From contig JAVLRN010000016.1 in the NCBI GenBank assembly GCA_032821775.1, positions 186,001-250,000 on the forward strand: 64,000 nt of DNA. Direction: 5' to 3'. Position numbers and translations under genes: made by a program. This stretch comes from Sanguinoderma infundibulare (Eukaryota; Basidiomycota; Agaricomycetes; Polyporales; Polyporaceae). Every line of letters begins with the position of its first letter. Position 1 is the stretch's first letter. Below are positions 12,130 through 24,200 of the stretch, one piece after another. Below the pieces are notes generated by a model that was given only the letters and a program-made list of their open reading frames with translations, was not told where the DNA came from and searched no databases.

Positions 12130-13760
12130 ATTTAAAGGATAGGGTTGGATTGAATGTCGCGAAGGTTGTGCGGCGCTCCCCCCACTGGTATGTGGCCCAT
12201 CATTGTGGTACGTACACGTACATTGACGTGTGCAGTGTGCAACGAGCACCCTCGTCGCTCGTCTGGGCGTCCGTGGTAGGTCATATGGTGGACAGCATGT
12301 GGAGACTGACACTCTTCTCTGGGAAGCAGGGCGTCCTGGGGCGATACCGTCGTCTTCTGGTCGATGATCGGGGCCATGAGTCGGGGTCGCCGGGGCTTGT
12401 GCAGCCTCCGTTGCTGACTTCGTTGATCCGAGAGGATGACGGGGGTTCGATCTGTTCCGATAACCCTTGTTCCTACGGTGTAGGTAAGTGAAGTGTGATA
12501 ACATGGTAATCATTCGTGCGCTCAAAGTGCGCTGGTCCAGGTGACCGTCGAAACGTGCGTGACAGGGCATGGACGTGCACAGGAAACAGGAACTGGTGTG
12601 GTGTCGAAGCAAGCAGCTGTGGCTGTAGCGGCGCTTTGGAAGCCTGGCTGGGGGAGACTATAGGCGTTGGCATCGTTATGGCTGATATGTAGAAGTGAAG
12701 GAGAGGGCGATAAATGGAAACAAGCCACGGACGTTTGACGTGCGTACTGCATATTAACTAGAGTTGCTGGACACCTCTTACCGATCCACTCCCCGTTTCT
12801 CTCGTTATTATTTAGCCATGGAGCTCCTCTACGCTGTAATTGTACTGGGTGCACCGTCTTCACGTCCATACAAAGAGCCCCCCCCCCGGACAATATATCG
12901 GTAGGCATCACGACGTTCACATTATCGAGAACGCTCTTGTCATGTTCCCCTCAAGATTATCTCCTCAGCACACTAACGGTCCCTTCAAGGAGTTTAGGCA
13001 TGCCGGCGAAGTTCATATGCCATAGTCTCGCACAGATGGAGGGCGAGGAACTGACCTACGAGCAATTCGTAAAAGACCAGGTGTGGTAAGACCGTCGCGG
13101 CTTTCGCTCCACACCGCCTCCTCTAGATGGCGCGCCTCCAGAACCTGACCCTCTCACAGACGCCGCTCCATTCATGAAGTCTTTAGTTGATCCTAGCTCT
13201 CCAACTTTCCCGCCACAGATTATCATTTCACCCCTCACGGCATCTGTACACAGGTCCCTGCCATGTCACTCTCCTATTATTTACCTACAGGCGCAGCACA
13301 TTACGAGCCTCACCGGTATACATGACAACATCTCGGACAGACCAGCCACATACCTCCCTCCTACTTCGGCGTCGAATTTCTGCACTGCGGATACGTCGAC
13401 ATCTATGCTGCATCGGGGAGCGGCCTGTCCATGCCCAGTCTCTTCCCCCTCAGGCTGCCGCCAGCATCCATCGAGCGCTGTTGGTCGCGGTCGCAGACCG
13501 TGCTCAAGACGGTATGCAAGCCCCACCCAAACCGCTCCCCGGCGGCCATCGGTCGCACGAGGTCCTCAATTCGATGCTAGGGAAGGAGACTCGCGACACT
13601 TTAAGCGCCGAAAGGCAGAAGCGGACCTTCGAGGACCGCGTGAGGATGAAGGCGACGACTCTTTTAGTTTATCCTCTGCACTCCTTCCACGACTGCACAC
13701 ACATACGACCTCCATCTGGCGCAACACACAGGCGGTCGATAGGTGGATGATGCTTGGCAG
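12130..13760 (+). pseudogene. HET-domain pseudogene with internal deletion
   Basis: Degenerate copy of the intact HET gene at 29.9-32.6 kb, in opposite orientation. The homology starts in the 5' flank: 12130-12240 matches the reverse complement of about 32960-33050 closely. The N-terminal part at 12956-13170 (for example GEELTYEQ and RRGFRSTPPPLDGAPPEPD) is broken by frame changes and stops. It then joins directly at about 13175 to the C-terminal region (SNFPATDYHFTPHG, later FGVEFLHCGYVDI). The whole central HET core, including the WIDSSCIDK and GWTLQEL motifs of the intact copy, is missing. Stop codons interrupt the C-terminal part as well. Not functional. Confidence 0.85.
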
Positions 13761-14430
13761 ACCTCACAGCCACACCACGAGTCATTGCAACACGTGCACG
13801 TCCCAACATGGTTGGATCGACAGCACAGGCCGCGCATCTGTCAAGCCCACACCATTCGCTTTATTATTATATGCGGACGTAGTTTGGTGAGCATGAGATC
13901 AACATGGTGTTGGTGATGCTTAGCGCGTATCTTTCCTCAGGCTTGTAGCCAGTGTGGAAGATTCTTCCGCCGGCGCGCACCCTGTTTGCGCGATACCGAC
14001 GTTGGGGGCACTCGACATTTCAAGAGTCCATGAGAACCATCTGTCTTCCCCAAGATGCGCCGCCCTAGCCGAGTCTTGACAAGATGAGCCATCAGCGCCA
14101 GGTGAGATTTGCGGTCCAAGGTTACCTCTTCTTGTCATCATTTTGAGACAGGCCGTGACGTCGCAGATCCAAGAGACTATACCGTCCGAGGATCGCAGCT
14201 AATGCTGTGAGTATCGCCTTATCCCAACGATTTCATTGGGTATATTGCCAGTGGTCCTCTCTTCCGTCCCCGCGCTGTCTGGTGCTAGGGACGGGGGTAT
14301 AAGGATGAGATGATTCCACCAGGAGCGACGTGCACTTGCCAAGCCGTCATCTCTATGATCTCGAGGTCCCCAATCCCCTGGCACTAATAGCCCTAGCATA
14401 ATCTTCATAGTACCCGCCGTCACTGTCAAC
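13761..14430. other. spacer between HET pseudogene and DUF6533 copy A
   Basis: About 670 bases. Short open frames on both strands have no recognisable motif and do not align by eye with the HET gene tail. Probably flank or eroded sequence of the duplicated block. Confidence 0.4.
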
Positions 14431-16126
14431 ATGTCCTCCGCCACCGGTGTCAGTGCCAACCTCGTGCACACTGTGTGCGTGTTTTCACGATATCCACCGC
14501 AACGGGCATTTACACGGCAATCTACCGTTGCAGCTTGACGAATGTGGACTACATCGGTGCTGCTGTCTCCAGTGAGTGTCCAACCACGCGATTTACAACA
14601 CTGGCTGACCAGAGACGGGAATGACGCATAGCCATGCTCGCTTACGAGTATTTCATCACCCTTGGTGACGAAATCAAGTACTTCTGGAGAGGGCGGTCGC
14701 TGGGTCCGTCGGTGCTGTTCTACATGAACAGATACTTCAACCTTCTTCTCAGCATCTACCAGCTCATCGTCCTTAACCCTGCGTATCATCGATCTGCCGA
14801 GGTACGTTCGCAGAATCGATTGAACTCGCGACGATTGCTCACGCGAAAACTAGAGGTTCGCATTTGGCCGCTTACAATCAACCGTACGTAGGAGTTTTTG
14901 ACAAAATTGACATAGATGTATGCGGGAGATGCCAACGCTGTTCGTCATTGAAGTGTTTGGGGCGTTCCCTTGGGGCGGTACGGTGCCATCGCGCCCTAGC
15001 CTGCCATTTGAGCATCGTCTCACTCGTTCTCGGTTGCAGCGTTCTCTGCTTTGCGGGCGTATGCGCTCAGTCGGAACATGCCTCTTTCCATCATCATATT
15101 TTTGCTTTCAATGACCCCCATTGGGTTGAACCTGGTGAGTACTGTCCATCTTCACGAAAACCACATTTCATTTATGACACCCTCCCACAGGCGTGTTTCA
15201 AGTTCGGCCTCGGCGGCGTTGTGACGCCGGTCGTCGGCTGTGTTGGTTATAACAGAATCCCAGTGGAGCTGTCACGGATGTGCGTCAGTCGCTGTTGTTT
15301 CTCGTTATTCTTACCTGACGCGCGAGCTTGCAGATGTGGGTTCTCGTATATGCCCCCCCTTGAAGTGTACTAACGCTAGGGACTCGCATTAGTCACTATC
15401 GTCGCGCGAACAGCTGTCATCCTTTCTGATGGACTGCTCGTCGTCATCACTTGGTCGCGCCTAGCGAAACAGCGAAGGCTCGGCCTGCGGGGCGGTTCTA
15501 CACAGTACACCCTCAGCGACGTCCTGCTCCGTGATGGTAAGTCGTGTATGTTCCTACACTGCGTGGCGTCGACTGACATTGACTTCTCAGGAACCTTCTA
15601 CTTCCTGTACGTGATTTCCTCTTGCGATGATGTCTGTTATTCAGCAGGAAACAGGATCATGCTCTTCTTGAACTGCCTCCACATTGCCTTCACAGTCGTT
15701 TCGGTGAGTTCACGAGTCTCACAGGCTTGATAGAAACCCGCGTAATCCGACCACGACACGCAGATCTTCATCGTTTCATCGCTACAGCACCTCAGTTCTG
15801 TCAGCATCTTCGTCACCCCGTATGTCCCACTTTCTTTAAGCCCGTCTGCCAGTGAGTCCTGAATGCGCGAAATCACAAGGCTCACCGCCATCCTCGTCTC
15901 GCGGTTCATCATCCACCTCCAAGCGGTCGACCGCCAGTCGCCACTCAGCAGCGAGATCCAGACGGCCGCGGCCGACACGTCCACCACGTCCGTCATCTTC
16001 GACAGCGTGATCGGCTCGCTTCGGTGCGAGCTCGAGCCAGAAAACTTTATCGGATCGACTGCCGGCGGCGACGTTCCCCTCGGAGAGAAGGTCGCACATC
16101 CTGACGCGTCTTCAGAACATATGTAA
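14431..16126 (+). pseudogene. DUF6533 membrane protein copy A, probably inactive
   Basis: Paralogue of the intact DUF6533 gene at 33.6-35.4 kb. Matching exons are 14431-14474, 14534-14571, 14632-14801 (MLAYEYFITLGDEIKYFWRG), 15040-15134 (FSALRAYALSRN), 15191-15279, 15393-15536, 15591-15606, 15655-15703, 15764-15819 and 15880-16126; most have exactly the lengths of copy B. Two junctions fail. The counterpart of exon 4 (about 14854-14977) contains two in-frame TGA codons and no phase-correct splice, and the counterpart of exon 7 (about 15327-15361) has no donor that restores frame. The remaining sequence is well conserved, so inactivation looks recent, or splicing differs in a way I cannot see. 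Confidence 0.7.
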
Positions 16127-17125
16127 TGCCATGGAAACACCCTAAAGACTTTTATGACGAGGTTGGTTTGCTGAGTTGACAGTAGCCTTCGGACTGCGAG
16201 CCTGGGGCCACTTCCATTCACTGCTGTTGTTTGACTACCTGACTACCAAGTACTCGAGATAAATGTATAACACTCTCGCATACCATACTTTCATATGCCA
16301 AGTCGACCTACACCATGCTGCCGAGTGGCAGATGCAGTGTGACGGTCCCCAACCTCCGTCACTTGTCAAAAGAGCACGGAGTTGCTTGTAACATGCGCCC
16401 TTAACAGGCTGCGAGCGGCGCTTATGTGCGTCTTCCCCTTGATTCCGCACCACCACCATCTACATAACCCCCCCCCCCACCCCCACCCCTTTGCTTAAGC
16501 ATAATATGTGAGAGGTTGCTACTGCACTCTTGACTCTTGTTGTGTCTCACCCGACTTCATTTTGCTTTCAGTCCATCGAATGGCATAGCTGGAATCTCAG
16601 CAGGATTTCGTGATCAGCCATCATCCGATGTCAAGTCTGTCGAGCGGGTTGGCCCCTGGAATGCTCTTTTCCTCACCAGCCGTCCCCATGACACGGTGAA
16701 GAATGGTGCTTGCCAACTAAGTGCAAGGGTCGGTTGATTCCATTCCAGGTGAGTAGTGGTGTGCGCGACATGGCCGTGATGATAGACGACAACATGCAAG
16801 AAGAACATAGCTCCGGTGATCAATGACAGTCGAACTCCGTTCTCGAGGTGAGCATGCTGTGTCTACCCTGCACCTGCATATGTCCCCTGCGGTTGCAATT
16901 GGACGACGCGTTGCGTCAGCTGTCGCGTCCTCCATCTCGCCAACGCTGACATCATTTCCGACAGGATCCGCTGTCTGTCGCAGACATTCTTCGAGTCGAG
17001 CATACGCCGGCTATGTCTTTTTGGGCGATGGTGGCAACTGGCTCACCCGAGGATATAAAACCTGCACGATCTTTGCACGATCACCTGCCCGACTGTTAGC
17101 GCTCCCGCCCCGCCCCCACTTCACC
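16127..17125. other. intergenic; promoter region of PBP-A
   Basis: About 1 kb with no coding signature. A C-rich homopolymer-like tract lies near 16470-16490. A TATA-like GATATAAAA at about 17050-17060 sits about 70 bases upstream of the PBP-A ATG and is the likely core promoter. Confidence 0.5.
17050..17060 (+). promoter_or_regulatory. TATA-like element of PBP-A
   Basis: The sequence GGATATAAAAC lies about 70 bases before the ATG at 17126, a typical fungal TATA spacing with room for a transcription start. Inference from position and sequence only. Confidence 0.5.
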
Positions 17126-18395
17126 ATGGTTCGCATCTCCTACAATGCTTGCCGTGCGCTGCTCTTCTTCATGAGCATCAGCTCATCTCACCTAATCGTG
17201 AGTAGCGCGCCTCGCTCCCATCCGTTCCGTATTCCCGACACCTACGCTCTTCCCGGGCAGCCAGGGTTCTACGCCGGCATACAGACTGCGGCCGCGCTCG
17301 CGCCGCAGGCGGTCTACAACGGAGGATACGCGAACGCGACGGACGTCTACGTGCGCATCGCGAACGGTGGAGCGGGCCAGTCCGGCCTGATTGGCGCATG
17401 GGCGGACGCGTTCATCCAGTACATGGTCGGAACCGGTGTGCAGCCTTTCCTGGTGAGCTCTCTGCATCCCATCCCGTGTTGTGGTCGGGTGGTGCTCAAG
17501 GCGCTTCGTACGTCAGGTCGCTTGGTATCTTGGGGACACTACTCAGAGCCTCGGATTCCTCGCGTCTGGTGATGTGGACATCGCCGTCACATACAACGCG
17601 GCGGCGGAGGCGCAGTCGATAAACAGTGGAGCTGCCGTGCAGAGCGTATATGGCTTCCGGGTAAGCTCTTCTTTCTTGCGAAGCGGGACCAGTTGATCGT
17701 CAACTATTCTTCATAGGACCATTTCCTGCTCGTTGGTCCCCCATCGAACCCGGCTGGGCTCGCCGCTGACACGGACGACGTCCTGTCGATGTTCAACAAG
17801 ATCGTGGCGGCTGGAAACGCGGACGCGGCGGTATGTGCACCCTCCTGGCGTTCGCTTCCGGCCTGGAAGTCGCTCAAATTGATCGCAGACACCTCCCGCG
17901 AACCGCACAGCTACCCGCTTCCTGTCGCGCTTCGACAAGAGCGCGACGAACATCAAAGAGAGCGAGCTGTTCGTCACCATCGGTCAGGTACGCTCATGGC
18001 TGAACCACCGCGGCGGTTAGAAGTTGCTCACATGGTCTTGGCAGGTCCCGTGGGCGCTCGCCTACTCGTCCTGGTACCACCAATACCCGCGCTTCCCCAT
18101 CCAAGCTCTCCAAGCGGCGTCGGTGCTCAGCGAATATACCATCACCGACCGCGGCACCTGGCTCTCGTCCACCAAAACTGTCACGGACGCGGTCCAGATC
18201 TACAAGGCGGGCTCGGACAACGCAACAGACCCGCTCCTCAACCCCGCGCACGTCCTCCTGGGTGCGAAGGCGACGAAGACGGACACGTGCAAGGCGTTCA
18301 TGACCTGGGTCGTCAGCAAGGACGGGGGCCAGAAGGTGATCAGGGAGTTCACGCGCGGCGGGCAGGTGTTGTACTCGGAAGCTCCGAGCTCTTAG
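17126..18395 (+). CDS. PBP-A: bacterial-type substrate-binding protein (tungstate/phosphate PBP superfamily)
   Basis: Resembles the periplasmic binding protein fold of TupA/PstS-type oxyanion receptors. Exons 17126-17197, 17261-17452, 17517-17660, 17717-17830, 17889-17987 and 18045-18395 give 323 residues; every intron is in phase 0. Family-like motifs include RIANGGAGQSGLIGAWADAF near the N-terminus, SGDVDIAVTYN, DHFLLVGPPSNPAG, RFDKSATNIKES and a C-terminal VVSKDGGQKVI. The first exon encodes a hydrophobic stretch that could be a signal peptide; without intron 17198-17260, which is a multiple of three and stop-free, the N-terminus would be longer. No transporter subunits lie nearby, so a secreted or vacuolar ligand-binding role is only inference. 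Paralogue of PBP-B at 27.7-29.1 kb. Confidence 0.82.
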
Positions 18396-19812
18396 ACGGA
18401 CCGTCGCGAGAGAGATGAGTCCTTTCTGGTTCGCCACGCGCGCTCGCACTCGTGCGCGCGTTCCCTCTCGTTTCCTGTTGTAGCCTCACACCACTGGCAC
18501 TCCTTTCATATCAGACACTCCTTTGATCACAGTCTCTCTTTGACGTACGTAACCTCTACACTAGAACTATTCAAGCAACATATATTGGTTGCCTGAACGT
18601 CACAGATATCCGCTGGGTCCCTCGTTTGAGCGCCAACTTCCTCCCTCTCTCTCTCTATCCCCACGGCTCTTTTATATGGCGCCATTTGTCCGGTTCCACT
18701 CACCGACGTTCTGGCACTACAGTACTACTGGACTGGCGCGCGCCTGCGCATCTTCTCCAGCGCGGGCTTGTCGACTGCGCAGCACCCCATGCCATGCCAC
18801 ATTCAAATTTCAATCACTGCCCTACTGCATGACTGGACGCAACCCGCCAGCTCTGGTACGACTCAGTACTCATCGCTCACGTCGTGGCTCTCGACGTGAG
18901 ATGGAATTACTGTCTCCTTCGACAGCTGCAGAGGGGTCAGTTCAACGTCGAATAATCCTTGGCTCGGCGTGGGTCAGACTTGGCCCCGCGGATGAGGCGT
19001 GTGCTTGAGTCTTGCCCGTGCTTGCCCCCCGCGATCACGCTGAGGTACTCTGTATCATTGCTCGATCGGCGTCCGTATGGGGGTGGTGCAGGCTCACGCG
19101 CATGATTGGTGAAGTGTTATACGGCCTCGTTGTGCTTGTCTTCACAATCTACTCTTCTGAGTTCTTGGCTTCATGGGCTGTACCCGACGGCTGTTTCTTG
19201 TGATGAGAACAAGTCATTGCGAACAGGTCATTGCACCGTCGAACGTTAAACGTTAAGCCTTGGAGCCTGCAGCTGGAAGCCCGGACTCAGGAGGTAGACG
19301 GCGGATGTGTTCTGGCGAGTCGTGTAAGGAGCCAAAATATTTGCTACCTCGTGCCCTCACTTGCCCTTCTCTTGATGTTTCCGTGCGCATATATGCAGCA
19401 TCCACATTCTAGAGGAGATACTATAGGCGCTTACTTTAGCACTGGGCTGCGTGCTGTGCCTGCACCTTGATCGACTGCAACCACTACCTACCTGTACAGT
19501 ACATCGGCGATTGCAGAACACCGTGAGGGTCCAGGTGCTGCTCATTTTTTAGAGTTTGCTACCGAGCCGCCGCATTACCGGGAGATCGACGGTGCCAGAA
19601 AGGACGGTAAGGTTCGCCTTATGTCCGTCCCCGCATACACGTTGCGCAAGCACTGAGCGTATTCCATTAGGAGTCTTATCGGGGAGTCATCGACGTCTTG
19701 AACTTCTCGTACCCGAAAGCGAATTGCTCGCAGACGTTTCGTGGTGGATAGCCTTTCAGCCTTCAGGGTTGGGAAACCAAGAAAGAGTACCTCACAACGG
19801 TAGATCAGTCGG
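18396..19812. other. intergenic, nothing recognised
   Basis: About 1.4 kb between PBP-A and NAA10. Several moderately long open frames lack any motif, and none shows a splice pattern like its neighbours. Confidence 0.45.
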
Positions 19813-20697
19813 ATGCTGAATATCCGTCTTGCACGGGTGCGTTTCCCATGCAAGCCTCCTGTTTTGCATCCGGACGTGAGGGACTGACGTGTATGCGCAT
19901 CCGGTACCCGCTCGGGGATCGGCCAGGTCGAAGACCTGACGGCAATGCAGGCTTGCAACCTGCAGAACTTGCCGGAGAACTACACGCTACGCTATTGTAC
20001 GTTATACAAGTTCTCCGTCGGCACGGTTCGCTAGGGGGGGGCACTTGGCAGACACGATGTCGCTCACGGGCAACGCAGATCTCTTCTATCTGCTCTCGCA
20101 CCCGCAGCTTTCTTACGTGGCGGAAGAGGGCGGGCGGATCGTCGGCTACATTCTGGCGAGAATGTAAGTTGGCGTGATCGGGAATCAGGAGTGGCGTGTG
20201 TCGACACGGGTGCTAATTGCTTGGCAATTTTTTGTGTGTGTGGATGCGATCGTTAGGGACGACGACGCGGGAGAAGAGGGAGAGGAGGCTCACGGGCACG
20301 TTGTGTCCATATCCGTCCTGCGGTCCTACCGGCGGCTCGGGCTGGCGAAGCGGCTCATGATCCAGTCTCGTACGTCAATCTGTATCCTCGGTGCGAGTTG
20401 TTCTTGTTCTTACGTGCGCGGCATAGAGCGGGCGATGGCGGAGGTGTACCAGGCGTCGTACGTGGTGCTGCACGTCCGGAAGTCGAACCGGGCAGCGATC
20501 GGGCTGTACAAAGACGGGCTTGGGTTTGGGATACACGAGACGGAGAAGGGGTACTGTGCGTGCATGCTTGGGCCCCCTCTGCGTTTGCTGTGCCTCCTCC
20601 TGACTGTCCTCGTCATTCTTTTTTTTCGGGGGCAGATGCGGACGGGGAGGACGCGTATGTGATGCGGTGCGCGCTGAAGAGGGATGGGGAGGTGTGA
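19813..20697 (+). CDS. ARD1: N-alpha-acetyltransferase catalytic subunit NAA10/ARD1
   Basis: GNAT-fold catalytic subunit of the NatA complex, which acetylates the N-termini of nascent proteins at the ribosome with NAA15. Six exons: 19813-19836, 19927-19996, 20079-20163, 20257-20369, 20427-20555, 20636-20697; 160 residues. Conserved blocks in order: MLNIRLARVEDL, NLQNLPENYTLRYY, HPQLSYVAE, GRIVGYILARM, HGHVVSISVLRSYRRLGLAKR (acetyl-CoA loop RRLGLAK), LHVRKSNRAAIGLY, and YYADGEDAYVMR. The first exon is only 24 nt, chosen because it restores the MxIR start shared by the family. The acidic C-terminal tail seen in many homologues is short. Very secure call. Confidence 0.95.
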
Positions 20698-21221
20698 GAG
20701 ATGTGTGCCGGATACGGAGGAGTAGCGATTGTTGTACTGAGACTTCGGCCGCGCTCCGTCACAGTGATGGGTGTAACTAGTTCGGTCATGGCAACAGGTG
20801 AAAGACGAAGACAAGCGGGCGCTGGGCAGGCGAAAGTGAGAGTAACCAAGGACGTCTTTCGTTTTTGCTGCGAGTTGTAGCAAACCACAATTAATTGGTC
20901 GTATATAGTCGGCGGAGATCTCGAGCCCGAGCCCGAGGTCGGGGAGTTGGTCAGGGACACGATGACGTCACGGCAGAGTCCGGGGCGGGAGACGCCGAGG
21001 GGAAGATGTCCGGGGATGGCAACTGGTCACGAACTGGGTATCATAGATATCTCCTTTCACCTTCGCTCTCTTCTCGTTCGCGTCTTGTCCGAGTCCTCGT
21101 TGCTCACGGTCCACCCATCTCCCTCCGGCCGCCTGCGCTGGCCCGGTCTGGTCACCGTCTCCTCTCCTCCACCTCCTGTCCTCCTCGCCCCGGCCACGAA
21201 CGACGACCTGGGGTCCACTAC
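20698..21221. other. intergenic between NAA10 and HK2
   Basis: About 520 bases holding the end of NAA10 transcription and the HK2 promoter. Nothing else recognised. An upstream open frame from 20895 is in phase with HK2 exon 1, but its translation is low-complexity Arg-rich. Confidence 0.45.
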
Positions 21222-24200
21222 ATGCATTTTCCCTCGGGGACCTCCTTCGCCTCCTGGACCGCCAGTGCGACATCCACCAAGCGCGACGACCTGACGCCCT
21301 CCCTTACCGTAGCAGAGAAACCACCGCAGAACTACCACCTCCCGCCCCCCGTCTCCTTTCCCCCCGACCCATCCTCTGGCCGTCGTTCCCGCAACAAGAA
21401 GAACGCACGCATCTCGGGTGGCCTCCGCGTCCACTGGGACCGCTTCCGGCGCAAGCTCGGCTCGGGCACCGCGCCCTCGACCTCGTCCAACTTCGAAGAG
21501 AGCGTGGGCGAGAGCTCCGGCTACCCGCGCTCGCGACACGGCCACGAGGGGCCAATCGTACTCGGCGAGGCCGCAGACGACAGGGTGGACGAGGTCGTCG
21601 TCGACCGCGAGTGGTCCGACGAGATCAAGACCAGCTCCGCCTCGCATTCCGATCATGGCGGCACCCCCGACAAGACCGGCAGCAACCATCCAGGAGGTAC
21701 GAACACTGACCGCGACTCGTTCGCCATCCGCCCGGAAGGCTTCTGGGGGACGTCTAGGCCCCTCATCTTCGTCAGGTGGCGCCTATGGCCCGCCGCGTAC
21801 TCGTTCTTCTGCACGAAGTTCATCGACGAGAAGTCAGAGATGCACTACAACAAGGAGAATTGGTTCTTGCGGAAGGTGAGTGTCTATCTTTCGTATCCAG
21901 GGGTCGCCAACCTCGCGTCCGGTGCGTCCCTTTGGTGCGTCGACCGTGCTTCCCGTGCTTCGCCCACGCCGGTCTCTCCTGGCCTTTGCTCGTGGCCCTG
22001 ACTTGTCAACAAGTGGAATCAGTGCGACATGCTTCGTCGTGGGATCCCCACTTCATCTTCTCTCTTCACCGTGAAACGTTACCGCGCGCGGCAAGCACGT
22101 CACCAATCCTAGGCCCAGGCCTTGCGACCTCAAACGTGCTTGCCCTTGCGAGTTCCAGTGCCCTCGCACCAGGCGCCAGGAAACGATAGAAGAGCGTCTC
22201 TCGCCTACAACGTAACCCCATCTCCCTTCTTAGCCTTTGCGGTTCCGAGGATCGTTTAGCGATCGCAGTTCTTGGCCCTATAACCTTGTTCCTTGACGTC
22301 ATTCAGCTCTGCTCTCCTTTGCCGCTTTACGTCCTTTTTCCAACTGACAGGCTCTCTCGGCAAAACACGTCCAGGTCGGTTAGCCAGCCGACGTCGACAG
22401 GAGCTCAATTTTGGTAGTCAGGCACGCCAATGCTCCACCCAGCCCGGTCGCCGCGGCGCCTGCTACATAGAGCACTTGAGCGTCTTGGGCTCCCAGCGGC
22501 GCCGGGTGTTTAACGACGTGAACGCGTTTTTGAGGGGGCCTATAGTTTCGAAACGGCTTTAAAGTCGGGCTCTCCGAGACTGCGTCGAGAACGCACAACG
22601 GCGGGAGCTCAAGGTGGCTATCGCCGGATGTATGCGGGATGGAACACATACCCGCAGCTCATCGAGCCCATCACGGAAACCCACACTGGTGCCATGGTCA
22701 TGTCCTTCGGCGAAGATGGGGTCCGGGGCGTACTTGATGCCGTCGTAGAGGGGTTCTGTCATAAATGCCCTGGTGACTGGCGCACGCGTCAAGTTCCTGC
22801 ACTGTTCCTTGTGCGCGCGTTGGTAGCCGGCCGTCTGGCAGTTCCTATCGCAATAGCACGTGGCCCTAAGAGCGAACAAGCATCAGTGAGCGATCGCGTC
22901 GGAAGGTCTGCGCGTCATTGGCTGACTTGTGCAGGGAACCCATTTGCATATTGCTGTTCTTGGTGCTCCCGCAATAGTTGCAGTCATGGCGAATAGAACT
23001 TTGATGCTGCCGTCTCGAGTGGGACGCTGCCACGGTGCTTCCTGCGCTTGCAGGGCATCTCTTTCAACAAGGTCTTCGTTAGAAGTGAGGAAAGGCAGGG
23101 GGCGGGAACAGAGACCAGCTCCTAACGCCTTCCCGTGGGGTGCGCTTTTCTCCGATCGACCTCCTTCATCGATTTCTGTGTTGTCGATGGATTAAAAATA
23201 ATGACAGGATGAGATATGGGGGAGTAGCCAGCGAGACGTGACCGCTGCATCGGGCGCCCGATGTTACAATATACATTCTCCTTGCCTTATAAAACTAACC
23301 TGCCATACGTTCATAACAGAACCTTGCTTTATGGTCATCCGCCTTCCTGATCGTCAACTGGGCGTTTGGCATCGGCTTCGTACCTCGGCCTGTGGTCCTT
23401 CCAGATCAGATCTTCCTGTACGGCGTCGCGCCCGCGTTCAGCTTCGCCATCCTTCCTATGGTCATCTACGACTGGCCGCGAGATCGGGGCGTGATCTACC
23501 AGATCGTCCTTCTCTTCGCCGTCTGGATATGGTCCGTGTACCAGATCATCTTCATGTGAGTCCTTGTGTTTCACTGAAGGACGCACTTTGATATTTGTTC
23601 CGATCTACAGATATCTATGTGGACAGTACAATCCGGCGCACGCGCATTTCGGTTGCGTAGGCAAGGACTACCTGACGCTCTTCTAGTAAGCTGGGCTTCT
23701 CTTGTTTCATCCCGTCCGGGACGCTGATTAGGGGTGTATTGCCAGCTATACTTCGGGCCTGCAGACCATCGCGCTATTCGGCCTCAAGTTGCATAGGTTC
23801 CCTGCGATGGCTGGTGCCATTGTGTTCTTCGTGTTGTGAGTCCTATCTGCCCATGTTCCAGAGATGTCACTGAAATGTTTTGTAGGGCGTGCACTCTCGT
23901 CGTTCCTGACAAGCCGTCGTTCATCCGGAGTGGGTGATTTCCACAGAACCATGCAACAGAACTCCCTAACTAAATCTTATGTCCTCTGGCAGATATGGCG
24001 AACTTCTTGTTCTTCCAGGCTTTCCTGCTCTACATCCACTACATGCGCGAGAACGTGAGTGTGCCTGGCTTGTCGCGTTGGTCTAGAGGCTCATCAGTAT
24101 GTTGTTGTCAGGCCGAGAGACGACTATACACGTTACGCGACCAGCTCAAGGTACAGTTCCGCGCAACCCAGAAAGCGCAGGTCAACGAACGCAAAGCATC

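Noticed and set aside
17198..17260. Keeping this 63-nt stop-free segment as coding sequence in PBP-A.
   Set aside because: It has good donor and acceptor signals, and the paralogue PBP-B has an intron at the same site with unrelated content; alternative retention cannot be excluded.
20895..21221. An N-terminal extension of HK2 in the same frame upstream of 21222.
   Set aside because: The translation is Arg/Ala/Pro low complexity, and HK1 aligns from its own ATG with the HK2 ATG at 21222.
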